Source of the DNA: an uncultured Collinsella sp.
GTDB taxonomy: Bacteria; Actinomycetota; Coriobacteriia; Coriobacteriales; Coriobacteriaceae
DNA length: 29,933 nt
Direction of reading: 5' to 3'
Assembly (NCBI GenBank): GCA_958407085.1
Contig: CATYHY010000002.1
Location: forward strand, 1 to 29,933
Each line of letters opens with the position of its first letter. Position 1 is the first letter of the stretch. The notes under the pieces were generated by a model. That model was not told the origin of the DNA. It made no database searches and saw only the letters and a program-made list of their open reading frames with translations. This document shows positions 21,550 through 29,596 of this stretch, piece after piece. Both the position numbers and the translations under genes were made by a program.

Positions 21550-24036
21550 ATGAGTATCAAGCGTTTGGCGCTTTGCCGCAGTCAGGGCCGTCTGTTTGTG
21601 TTGCTTCGTTTTGTCGGCCAGGATATCGCAGGGCTTATTGAACAGGAGGGTCCCCAGGCCTTTGCTCACGCGACAACCAATGATGTAAGCGTGCCGGCGC
21701 TGGCGCTGTCGGTCGATCATGGTCGTATACTGGCGCTTTGTCCCTCCGTTGCCGATTATGAGTGCGAGCTCGTCGTCTTGGTGCTTCCGTTTATGGACGG
21801 CTCTACGATTGACATCTCATTTGCGTCCGGCGGTAAAAGGCTGGGCTCTATTCGCCTTGACAGTCGTATTGCCAAGCTGGAATCTAAGATTAACTACAAA
21901 GCAAAGCCTGCGATGTGTGCGCTCGTTCGCGATGCGCAACGCGGCGAGTGCTGCGGTCGCTATGAGATCGATGCCGTTCGTTATTTACCGGCAGATGAGG
22001 GCGCCGTCTGGCGCTATGAAGTCAAGTGGGCTGGAGACCCCCAGTGCGCCCCTGAGCTCCAGATCTTCGATACGCATATGAACGCGATTGAGGCCACCGT
22101 GCATGTGTTTGAGTCGCAGGTCGACGTTCCCCGGCGCAACGGTTGCCGCATCAATAAATCGTATCTGAGTGTTGAGATGCCTCAGGATATACGAGATTTT
22201 GTCGCGATCGTGAGCGATCCCACAGAGCGGATCCAAAGCGGGTTTTGCGCCATGGATGGTCGCCTGTACAACGGCATGGTCGACGACAGCTGGAACCGTA
22301 TGAAGGACGCGCGTGCAGACGACGCAGCTTATCGACGTTGGTTTGAGCAGCATCGCGCAAAGCCGGGCGATTTGGAGTGCCAGCGTGTCGCTTCGGCGGC
22401 CTTTGCCTATAGACCGCTCGTGAGCATTGTGGTGCCGTGCTACAAGACTGATCGGGTCTACCTGCGCGAGCTGCTGGAATCGGTGCAAGCCCAGAGCTAT
22501 GACAACTGGGAATTGCTGCTTATGGACGCCTCGCCCGAATGGGACGCGGTGGCCACCCTTGCGGCAGGTGCCAACGACGAGCGCATCCGTCGCATCGAGC
22601 TTCCCGGCAACGGCGGCATTGTGGTCAACACCAACGCAGGTATCGAGCAAGCGACAGGCGACTACATCGCTTTCTTGGACCACGATGACATTCTGGAACC
22701 GGACGCGTTATTCCAGTATGTTTCCGCGCTGAACAAGGCGGCCGAGGGCGAGCGTCCCCAGGTCCTGTTCTGTGATGAGGACATGTTCCAGAAAACGGGG
22801 GAGTGGGGCCAGCCGGTCTTTAAGACCGTACTCAACGTCGACCTGCTCTATAGCCATAACTGCGTGACGCATTTCCTGATGGTGGAGAAGGCGCTCATCG
22901 ATCACATTGGTATGTCCCCAGAAGACGTTGCGGGCGCCCAGGACTACGACTTGACGCTTCGCTGCCTTGCAGCCGGCGCGCGCTTTGAGCACGTTGCGCA
23001 TGTGCTGTATCACTGGCGCGTGCATCCGGGATCGACCGCCGATGGCTCTGCCGATAGCAAGCCGTATGCCATTGAAGCGGGTCGTCTTGCGCTGCAGCGC
23101 CACTTTAACGCGCTGGGCGTTCACGGAACGGTCGAGGAGACCGAGACGCCGTTTGTCTACCGCATGCGCCATGCGCTGCCGGAGCCTGCGCCGCTGGTGA
23201 GCATTGTGATCCCCACCAAGGATCACATTGAGACGCTCGATGCCTGTGTGATGTCGATCGCCCAGAAGGCCACGTATACCAATTACGAGATCGTCTTGGT
23301 GGAGAACAACAGTGAAGCCCCGGAGACGTTTGCGTATTACGAAACCCTGCCAGAGCGCGTGGCTGCAGCATCCGAAGGCAAGGGCATCGCGCGCGTTGTG
23401 TACTGGCCGGGCGAGTTCAATTACTCTCAGATCATCAATTTTGGTGTGAAGCACGCCAAGGGTGACTACCTGCTGCTGCTGAACAACGATACCGAGGTCA
23501 TAAGCCCGGACTTTATCGAAGAGATGATGGGCTATCTGCAGCGTCCCGATGCGGGCGTGGTGGGCGCCAAACTCTACTTTGCCGATCATCTGGTGCAGCA
23601 TGCCGGCATTTTGATTGGCGTGCGTGGCGCACTTGCCCATGCCAACCAGGACTTCTCGGCAAAGCGCGAGGGCTATCTTGCCCGTGCCGTGCGCCCGGGC
23701 AACTTTAGCGTCGTGACGGGTGCCTGCCAGATGGTGCGACGCGACGTATTTGAGCGCGTCGGCGGCTACAACGAGGAATTCGCCGTCGGTTTTAACGACG
23801 CAGACTTTTGCCTGCGCGTGTGGGAGGCGGGTTACCGCACCATCTTTACGCCCTATGCCGAGCTGTACCACTACGAGTTCACCTCGCGCGGCAGGGAAGA
23901 GGCCAACGAGGAAAAGCTGCGCCGCTGGAAGCGTGAGCAGGCGCTGTTCATGCAGCACTGGCCTGAGTTCTTCCTCGATGGCGACCCGTGGCTCGGACCA
24001 AACCTATCCTCCGACAGTGAGTACTTCTCGTTTTAG
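21550..24036 (+). CDS. large tandem glycosyltransferase with two GT-A domains
   Basis: This 828-residue protein has an N-terminal ~285-residue beta-rich region of no recognised family and then two family 2 GT-A domains. Domain 1 runs from about 289 (LVSIVVPCYK, DHDD at 377-380, YHWRVHPGS). Domain 2 runs from about 548 (LVSIVIPTKD, NNDTE at 645-649, GGYNEEFAVGFNDADFCLRV). This layout is like bifunctional transferases of rhamnan and O-antigen synthesis, where each domain adds a different sugar. No membrane segments. The ATG directly follows the previous stop, with AGAGG about 7 bases upstream. It ends the cluster, and its stop overlaps by 4 bp with the stop of the convergent gene on the other strand. 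Confidence 0.87.
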   Translation: MSIKRLALCRSQGRLFVLLRFVGQDIAGLIEQEGPQAFAHATTNDVSVPALALSVDHGRILALCPSVADYECELVVLVLPFMDGSTIDISFASGGKRLGSIRLDSRIAKLESKINYKAKPAMCALVRDAQRGECCGRYEIDAVRYLPADEGAVWRYEVKWAGDPQCAPELQIFDTHMNAIEATVHVFESQVDVPRRNGCRINKSYLSVEMPQDIRDFVAIVSDPTERIQSGFCAMDGRLYNGMVDDSWNRMKDARADDAAYRRWFEQHRAKPGDLECQRVASAAFAYRPLVSIVVPCYKTDRVYLRELLESVQAQSYDNWELLLMDASPEWDAVATLAAGANDERIRRIELPGNGGIVVNTNAGIEQATGDYIAFLDHDDILEPDALFQYVSALNKAAEGERPQVLFCDEDMFQKTGEWGQPVFKTVLNVDLLYSHNCVTHFLMVEKALIDHIGMSPEDVAGAQDYDLTLRCLAAGARFEHVAHVLYHWRVHPGSTADGSADSKPYAIEAGRLALQRHFNALGVHGTVEETETPFVYRMRHALPEPAPLVSIVIPTKDHIETLDACVMSIAQKATYTNYEIVLVENNSEAPETFAYYETLPERVAAASEGKGIARVVYWPGEFNYSQIINFGVKHAKGDYLLLLNNDTEVISPDFIEEMMGYLQRPDAGVVGAKLYFADHLVQHAGILIGVRGALAHANQDFSAKREGYLARAVRPGNFSVVTGACQMVRRDVFERVGGYNEEFAVGFNDADFCLRVWEAGYRTIFTPYAELYHYEFTSRGREEANEEKLRRWKREQALFMQHWPEFFLDGDPWLGPNLSSDSEYFSF

Positions 24037-25010
24037 TGCGAAGTAATGCCAAGGTCCGGCAAAGTATCCTCCAGAGCTGCAAGAGCGGTGGGGTTCAGGT
24101 ACTCCTCGTTCAAGCAGCTCTTGTCATATCGAAAACGTGTGTCTCGTGAGCATTCGATGAGTTCTGCAGTAAAGAACTTCTCCCAGCTAAAGAACTTTGA
24201 GCTTTCGATATGTTCAGCGGGGTTAAGCAGCATGTCCTTAATGTGTTTGCTGTTGAATAATCCCGACTTCAACACGAGCCATTCAAACGATTCCGGTAGG
24301 AATAGCTTGATGTTCTTTCGGCGCAATAGAGCAGCTGCTTCCGCAATTTCTGGTCCAAAGGCGGCACCGTCGGCAATCACGAGGATGTCGTTTTCCGGTG
24401 CGTCCATAATGCAGTTGCAAATATTTGATTTGCCTCCCGCGCTGATGCATTTAATGCTGCTCTTTTTGCATAGCAAACTGAAGAATTCGTAGCCCGAATT
24501 TGTGTCCTCGACAATGACAAGCTCGGGCCTCTCGCCTCTAAAATCAGTATCACCGTAAATACGATATGTAGAGGTGTAGACACGAGAGTAAACGGGATAC
24601 TTCGTTGTGGTTCGGTTGGTGTTCTTAAGACCGTAGATTTCATCAACGCTATAGGGCAGTTGGCGCAGTGACTCTCTGGCGACAATTACGTAGTAGTTTG
24701 AGCTACGCTTTGCTTCATGGGCAAATTCTCTTGATCGAACAAAAGTATTGCCCTCATCAATAAAAACAATACTGCTGGAAATCTCTTGGAGATCTCTACG
24801 CCAATATTTTCCAGATATTGTTTTACAGGGCACTTTGCAACTTACTGTTACGCCGCTTTGTGCCCCAAGCTCTTCGTGAGCTGCCACCATATCAAGCAGA
24901 GTTGTCTTGCCTGTAGCACTGTTACCTTGGATGATGGTCAGATTTCTATTGATGGTCAGTTTAAACTGAACCCGGTTATTTTGAATAATTACCTTGTATG
25001 ATCCGCGCAT
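24033..25010 (-). CDS. compact P-loop ATPase with Toprim-like C-terminal domain (function unknown)
   Basis: This 325-residue protein has Walker A GNSATGKTT (29-37) and Walker B IVFIDE (81-86) with only ~45 residues between them, a much reduced ATPase. From about 160 there is a second alpha/beta unit: ELVIVED (163-169) and NDILVIADGAAFGPE (207-221), resembling the acidic Glu and Asp sites of Toprim domains. Similar proteins have been labelled 'translation initiation factor 2', which nothing here supports. The ATG at 25010 is chosen: AAGGGAG lies 8 bases upstream and the A is shared with the stop of the preceding gene (TGATG). ATPase plus Toprim recalls OLD-type nucleases in miniature; activity is inferred only. 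The gene is AT-richer than its neighbours, a sign of transfer. Confidence 0.68.
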   Translation of the reverse strand: MRGSYKVIIQNNRVQFKLTINRNLTIIQGNSATGKTTLLDMVAAHEELGAQSGVTVSCKVPCKTISGKYWRRDLQEISSSIVFIDEGNTFVRSREFAHEAKRSSNYYVIVARESLRQLPYSVDEIYGLKNTNRTTTKYPVYSRVYTSTYRIYGDTDFRGERPELVIVEDTNSGYEFFSLLCKKSSIKCISAGGKSNICNCIMDAPENDILVIADGAAFGPEIAEAAALLRRKNIKLFLPESFEWLVLKSGLFNSKHIKDMLLNPAEHIESSKFFSWEKFFTAELIECSRDTRFRYDKSCLNEEYLNPTALAALEDTLPDLGITSH

Positions 25011-25459
25011 CAGGAGTTCTCCCTTAGGCATTTTCCAGCTATGGGGACAAGGTCAAACATTGTGTGGACTATATCGCCCGTATTTGCAATGGTTACCGTG
25101 AATTTGCCGTTTCCAAAATCCATTATGTGGTAGAGATTGATTGTTAGATCCTTTTGCGCGGCGATCCTCAGAATCCAGTAGGCGCAATTATCACCGCAAT
25201 TTGAGGCGTTATATATATTCTGCGGCATAAAGTACATAAGCAGTAGCGTTTTGGTGCCGCTGGATAGTTTCTCGGGAGGAATGATGCCTAGAATCTTGGT
25301 ATCGATTGCATTGGGGCCTACCACGGTGCCTTTGTCGATGGATTTTATGACCCTTTGGGCAAAGGAGTCTTGAAACCACTGGGGCGAATATACGTTATCG
25401 AAGTAAACGGACGTGTTGTAGATAACGTTTTCCATATCACCATAGTGAATTGTTAGCAC
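25010..25459 (-). CDS. DUF4869-like protein, partner of the P-loop/Toprim protein
   Basis: This 149-residue protein begins VLTIHYGDMENVIYNTSVYFDN and contains LLLMYFMPQNIYNASNCGDNC and LTINLYHIMDFG, a pattern I recognise as DUF4869. The family has no known activity. The start is GTG at 25459 with AAGGAG 5 bases upstream; an ATG at 25489 has no ribosome site and would lie almost at the predicted transcription start. Two cysteines in NCGDNC could bind metal. Its stop shares one base with the start of the ATPase gene, so the two are coupled and probably act together. Base composition is visibly AT-richer than the flanking genes. Candidate roles (defence, regulation, RNA-related) are open. Confidence 0.72.
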   Translation of the reverse strand: MLTIHYGDMENVIYNTSVYFDNVYSPQWFQDSFAQRVIKSIDKGTVVGPNAIDTKILGIIPPEKLSSGTKTLLLMYFMPQNIYNASNCGDNCAYWILRIAAQKDLTINLYHIMDFGNGKFTVTIANTGDIVHTMFDLVPIAGKCLRENS

Positions 25460-25501
25460 GTCAGCTCCTTCGGCTTGCTGATTTGGCATCTAGTGAGATT
25501 G

Positions 25502-25550
25502 ATTATATCGCAGCACATGAGGCGGGCGTTATCGGCCCGCGGTAGATGTG
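25502..25550 (-). promoter_or_regulatory. promoter with inverted repeat over the -35 of the DUF4869 operon
   Basis: On the minus strand a perfect TATAAT (25502-25507) lies 42 bp before the GTG start. No -35 match stands 17 bp upstream. Instead that place is covered by an inverted repeat: CACAT (25514-25518) and GCGGGC (25522-25527) pair with GCCCGC (25535-25540) and ATGTG (25546-25550). This could be an operator or an activator site. The remaining 25551-25783 is AT-rich; on the plus strand TTGAAA (25716-25721) followed by AT-rich sequence may be the promoter of the 25784 gene. Confidence 0.5.
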
Positions 25551-25783
25551 ATTGATGACCAAGGTTTGTATTTTGTTGCTTTATTATTCAGTTCACTCGT
25601 TTAATCAGTTCGCTCATGCGCTAAGTTTGCCTTAGAAGCTATTTAGCGTAACGGTTGAGGTGTGGCGACTCATATTTAAATTGCAGTCACAAAGACACCT
25701 TTTATCGATTTCCCGTTGAAATACTGAATTGATAGTTTAAAAATAACTTAAGAGAGCCTTAAATCTCGGAAAAAGGATGTCGT

Positions 25784-27040
25784 ATGAAAAACCTTCGAGA
25801 AAGATGGCACGGACTAACAGTGCTGGGAGTTGTTGCATTTGCTGCTGCCTGCATGACGGTTGCCCCGGCGCCCTCATTTGCTGATATTGCTGGCGGTGGC
25901 GGAGGCGGTGGACCGATTACGGAATGGTGTTCCGACGGTCGTCCGAAGACTGGACTCGTTCGGTGCGAGGACGGCAACCTTCGCTATTTCGATCCCGAAA
26001 CTGGCGCCATGGTCACGAACCAGTGGCATAACGAATACGAAGCTGTCTGGTACTATTTTGGCGCTGACGGGATCGCGGTGTCGGGCTGGCAGTCTATCGG
26101 TGGGGACAAGTATTACTTCTACCCCGAAAGCCATGATATGGCATACGGCCGAGTTCAGATTGACGGCAAGAACTACTTCCTGAACACCCCTGGTGCCAAC
26201 GCCGATGGCCGCATGCAGCATAGCGGCTGGCTCTATGACTCCATCTATGGAAAGTGGTTCTATGCGACCTCCAGTGGCGAACTGCTGACCGGTTGGCATA
26301 ATATCGGTGGAACTTGGTATTATTTCGACGAGTATGGTGTCATGCTGACCGGCTGGATCAACGTTTCGGGGACGTGGTACTACGCCAACGCTTCCGGTGC
26401 GATGGCCACTGGCTGGCTCAACATCGGCGGTACGTGGTACTACCTCGACGGTTCGGGCGCCATGGTCGCTAACAGCTGGCGCAGCCTCGGCGGCTCCTGG
26501 TACTGGTTCGGCGACTCCGGTGCAATGGCCACTGGCTGGTTCTTGGCAGGCGGCTCTTGGTACTATGCGAGCGGTTCGGGCGCCATGGCAACCGGCTGGC
26601 TCAGCAATGGCGGCACGTGGTATTGGCTCGGAGGTTCGGGCGCTATGGCCTCTAACTCTTGGGCTAACGTTGGTGGAGTTTGGTACTGGTTCGACGATTC
26701 CGGCGCGATGGCCACCGGCTGGCGTCAGGTCGGCGGCGCCTGGTACTACTTTAGCGGTTCCGGCGCTATGGCTCACGACGCCTGGGTCGGCGACTACTAC
26801 CTCCAGTCTTCCGGTGCCATGGCTACGAATGCCTGGGTTGGCTCCTACTATGTCGGCGAGGACGGCAAGTGGATTCCGGGCTACGGTTTAGTTTGGTATA
26901 AGAACGGTAGCGATGTTTACCATACGCATAAGTGCCGTACCGTTGGTAAGGACGCAAAGGGCTATTCGCAGATCTCTATTCAGGAGGCCCAGAGGCGTGG
27001 CGCTTCACGAGAGTGCAAAAACTGCCAGCAAATTGGCTAG
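25784..27040 (+). CDS. secreted cell-wall-binding repeat protein with a His/Cys C-terminal tail
   Basis: This 418-residue protein has a signal peptide (1-34, ending PSFA), then a Gly run. From about 45 to 365 there are about 14 aromatic cell-wall-binding repeats of ~20 residues, each of the type G-(T/S)-WYY...SGAMATGW. Such repeats bind choline, glucans or wall glycans. No catalytic domain is visible. The last ~42 residues (377-418) carry DVYHTHKCRTVGK...ECKNC: H380, H382, C384, C411 and C414. This resembles a short metal-binding-like tail found in some secreted nucleases and wall proteins. ATG 25784 has AAAAGGA 6 bases upstream. The role may be adhesion or display of the tail domain. Confidence 0.82.
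   Translation: MKNLRERWHGLTVLGVVAFAAACMTVAPAPSFADIAGGGGGGGPITEWCSDGRPKTGLVRCEDGNLRYFDPETGAMVTNQWHNEYEAVWYYFGADGIAVSGWQSIGGDKYYFYPESHDMAYGRVQIDGKNYFLNTPGANADGRMQHSGWLYDSIYGKWFYATSSGELLTGWHNIGGTWYYFDEYGVMLTGWINVSGTWYYANASGAMATGWLNIGGTWYYLDGSGAMVANSWRSLGGSWYWFGDSGAMATGWFLAGGSWYYASGSGAMATGWLSNGGTWYWLGGSGAMASNSWANVGGVWYWFDDSGAMATGWRQVGGAWYYFSGSGAMAHDAWVGDYYLQSSGAMATNAWVGSYYVGEDGKWIPGYGLVWYKNGSDVYHTHKCRTVGKDAKGYSQISIQEAQRRGASRECKNCQQIG
26280..26860 (+). repeat. DNA-level tandem repeats encoding wall-binding units
   Basis: Segments of about 60-63 bp repeat head to tail with recurring blocks such as GGTACTAC, TCCGGTGC/TCGGGCGC, ATGGC and ACCGGCTGG. The repeats are close enough at DNA level to allow recombination and repeat-number change. 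Confidence 0.75.
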
Positions 27041-27066
27041 CACATTACTGAGCTAGTTTTGATTGA

Positions 27067-27094
27067 GGCCCCGTTGCCCTGAAGCGACGGGGCC
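27067..27094 (+). terminator. GC-rich hairpin between the two repeat-protein genes
   Basis: The perfect 8-bp stem GGCCCCGT (27067-27074) / ACGGGGCC (27087-27094) lies 26 bp after the stop at 27040. No T-tract follows, so it may be a weak terminator or an RNA-stabilising hairpin. Confidence 0.45.
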
Positions 27095-27120
27095 GCTGCG
27101 TGATTGGATACCGTGCTGTT

Positions 27121-29331
27121 ATGAAGAAATGGTCATTCGGAGTGCTGGCTTTTTCGGGCCTCATTTCTTTTGGGCTCCTTTTGGGTTCGCCCTCGATGTT
27201 ATACGCCCTTGATTCGAATAACACTGACGAAGGTCCCGCATCTAACGTTGCTATTGCTTCTGTCGAGTCAGGCGTTGATGCTCAGCGCGAATCGACCTTC
27301 GCTGTCGAGCAGAACTCTCAGGTGGATAATGAGACCCCTTCCGAGGTTTCGAATCAAATTATTTGGCATCAGGGGTGGATATCACCCGAAGAAGGGGCTG
27401 GTTTTTGGCGTTGGGGCTTGTCCGACGGAACAATCGCTGTTTCTTCTTGGAGACATATAGACGGTAGCTGGTACTGGTTCGACGACGAAGGTCGAATGGC
27501 TCAGGATGGGTTGGTTCAAGTCGGGGGTGCGACGTATGCCTTCTCCTCTTCGGGCGCAATGCGTGTCGGCTGGTACCTAGATTCTACGGGCTCCACTTCT
27601 GCTTGGCGTTATTTCTCCGGTTCTGGCGCCATGGTAAAAGGCTGGCTTTCAGACGGCAGCAACTGGTATTGGCTGGATGATGAGGGCAAGATGGTCCACG
27701 ATGCGATGCTGCAGATTGGGGGAGCCACGTATGGATTCTCTTCTTCTGGTGCAATGCTTATCGGATGGCATCTTGATGCTTCTGTCTGGCATTATTTTTC
27801 CGGCTCTGGCGCTCTGGTAAAGGGCTGGCTCTCGGATGGGGGTCGTTGGTACTGGCTTGATCCTGCAGACGGTTCTATGGCCACCGGGCTGAATGAATGC
27901 AATGGCACCTCTTATATCTTTAACAGTTCAGGGGCCATGCTATCCTCCCAGTGGGCACTTATTGACAACAACTGGTATTACGCTGACTCCAACGGCTTAC
28001 TGCATGGAGGTTGGTTACTTCTAGGGAATTCTTGGTATTACCTGGATCCAGGAAGCCATATTATGCTCACGGGCTTTGTGCAAGTGGGCTCGTCCACCTA
28101 TTTCCTTACGAGCTCAGGTGCCATGGCAACAGGCTGGGCACTTGCTGATGGTACTTGGTATTACGCCGCATCAAACGGAGCTATTCAACGAGGGCGATGG
28201 ATAAAGTCCGGAAGCGCCTGGTATTACCTTGATGATGTATCCGGCGCAATGCGTACTGGTGAATTTGCGGTAGGAAGCAAGCGCTATTTTTCTTATGATT
28301 CCGGTGCAATGGCATCTTCGTGCTGGATCAACTTGAACGATGGTATGGCATGGGCGAATTCGTCTGGAGCACTGAGCGAGCCGTTGCCTACTTCATCTGA
28401 TGGATCTCCTGTAGTCGCTGATCGTACTGACTCGTCTTCATTGCCAGGTGTGATTCATATTGGAGATGCGGTTTTCTATGCGGATGCGAATGGTGTCGTT
28501 AACGTGGCGTCTGGTTGGATTATGTCGAAAGACGCTTCTGACGAAAGTGGCAATACTTGGTACTACGCATCTTCCAATGGTGTCCTTAAGTCTGGTTGGC
28601 AATATGTCAACGGTGCGTGGTATTGGATGGACCCTTCCACATTCAAGATGAAAACTGGATGGCTTAATGACGGCGGTACGTGGTACTGGCTCCAGCCTTC
28701 GGGTGCCATGTTTGCTAACGGGTGGCTGAAAATCGATGGCGTTGACTATTACTTCAATGCAAGTGGTGCATGGTTGAATACGTCTGGTTCTGTTTTGGGG
28801 GTCAATAGGTCCAGCTTGGTCAATTGGCTTATGAGCCACGAAAACGACGGCTATTACCGTGGAACACGCTACGACACGCATCTCAGCCAGGAAACGTGCA
28901 TGTACCCAAAGGGTGATCCGCGTTGGGACGGTTATACGGGCATGAATTGTGGTGGATTTGTATCGCATGCATATATGAAGGCGGGCGGGAATTTAGCTCC
29001 CATTGCCGCCGAGCAGAGCCATTCCCCTTGGAGTGGAGGTCCCGGAAGGGGCGGCTGCGTAAACGCTTATCGTTGGTACGGCTACGCTATCGATACGTGT
29101 GCGAACGTGACTTATTTCAACTCTATTGATGAGTTGTTACGTAGTGGTTTGGCTCGTAAGGGGGACATTGTGTTCTTCAATCCTTACAACCCATATGCGG
29201 ACGATAGCCACATTGGCTTTTTCTGGGGCAATTCGCCGAGCGAAAATTTGTTCTGGCATAGTGATGGTTATGGAAATCGCATCTCCGGTTTGACCGCTTT
29301 GGGCCCATCGAAAGTAATACTGATTCGTTAG
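27121..29331 (+). CDS. secreted wall hydrolase: cell-wall-binding repeats plus NlpC/P60-like domain
   Basis: This 736-residue protein has a signal peptide (about 1-31). An acidic/Ser/Thr linker is followed by some 20 aromatic wall-binding repeats (about 90-560, WYWFDDEGRM, WYYASSNG and similar). The C-terminal ~165 residues are a cysteine peptidase-like domain: catalytic C610 in GMNCGGFVSHAY and H697 in DDSHIGFFWG, with GDIVFF before it, the usual C...GD(I/L)VFF...H order of NlpC/P60 and CHAP enzymes. It probably cleaves peptidoglycan stem peptides. The ATG at 27121 has no good ribosome site; a GTG at 27100 is an alternative start. The repeats are more diverged in DNA than those of the preceding gene, so the two were not recently duplicated. 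Confidence 0.85.
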   Translation: MKKWSFGVLAFSGLISFGLLLGSPSMLYALDSNNTDEGPASNVAIASVESGVDAQRESTFAVEQNSQVDNETPSEVSNQIIWHQGWISPEEGAGFWRWGLSDGTIAVSSWRHIDGSWYWFDDEGRMAQDGLVQVGGATYAFSSSGAMRVGWYLDSTGSTSAWRYFSGSGAMVKGWLSDGSNWYWLDDEGKMVHDAMLQIGGATYGFSSSGAMLIGWHLDASVWHYFSGSGALVKGWLSDGGRWYWLDPADGSMATGLNECNGTSYIFNSSGAMLSSQWALIDNNWYYADSNGLLHGGWLLLGNSWYYLDPGSHIMLTGFVQVGSSTYFLTSSGAMATGWALADGTWYYAASNGAIQRGRWIKSGSAWYYLDDVSGAMRTGEFAVGSKRYFSYDSGAMASSCWINLNDGMAWANSSGALSEPLPTSSDGSPVVADRTDSSSLPGVIHIGDAVFYADANGVVNVASGWIMSKDASDESGNTWYYASSNGVLKSGWQYVNGAWYWMDPSTFKMKTGWLNDGGTWYWLQPSGAMFANGWLKIDGVDYYFNASGAWLNTSGSVLGVNRSSLVNWLMSHENDGYYRGTRYDTHLSQETCMYPKGDPRWDGYTGMNCGGFVSHAYMKAGGNLAPIAAEQSHSPWSGGPGRGGCVNAYRWYGYAIDTCANVTYFNSIDELLRSGLARKGDIVFFNPYNPYADDSHIGFFWGNSPSENLFWHSDGYGNRISGLTALGPSKVILIR

Positions 29332-29342
29332 AATTCCGAGTT

Positions 29343-29373
29343 GTAGGGGACTCTCTGGGCCCCCTACCTTTTT
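29343..29373 (+). terminator. intrinsic terminator after the NlpC/P60-like gene
   Basis: The 7-bp stem GTAGGGG (29343-29349) / CCCCTAC (29361-29367) is followed by CTTTTT. It lies 11 bp after the stop. The remaining 29374-29596 holds no gene I can support. Confidence 0.88.
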
Positions 29374-29596
29374 GACATCTGGTTTGAAAGTTTATTTGAA
29401 GTCGGTATTCTTGGGGGCAAGAGGAGGGGGCAATGAGCCTGCGGGTTCAACCCTGCCGGTAAGTTCTTCTTTTCTTTGCAGCATTGCGCCCAACTATTTA
29501 TTGTCCTAGATGGCATCTTGTCCTGTTAGATGTTCGGGAATCTTTCATAGCTATGCTGTAAGCTAGACGCAATCAAGAGCGAATGACGAGGTTTAC

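Noticed and set aside
26280..26860. Regularly spaced repeats that might suggest a CRISPR array
   Set aside because: Repeats are in frame, continuous and encode wall-binding units; there are no unique spacers and no cas genes.
27067..27094. Strong intrinsic terminator between the two repeat proteins
   Set aside because: The stem is good but no T-tract follows on either strand, so it is listed only as a hairpin / weak terminator.
29441..29455. GCGGGTTCAACCCTGC, looking like a tRNA T arm
   Set aside because: The loop is too short for a T arm and no anticodon arm, D arm or acceptor pairing is found around it.
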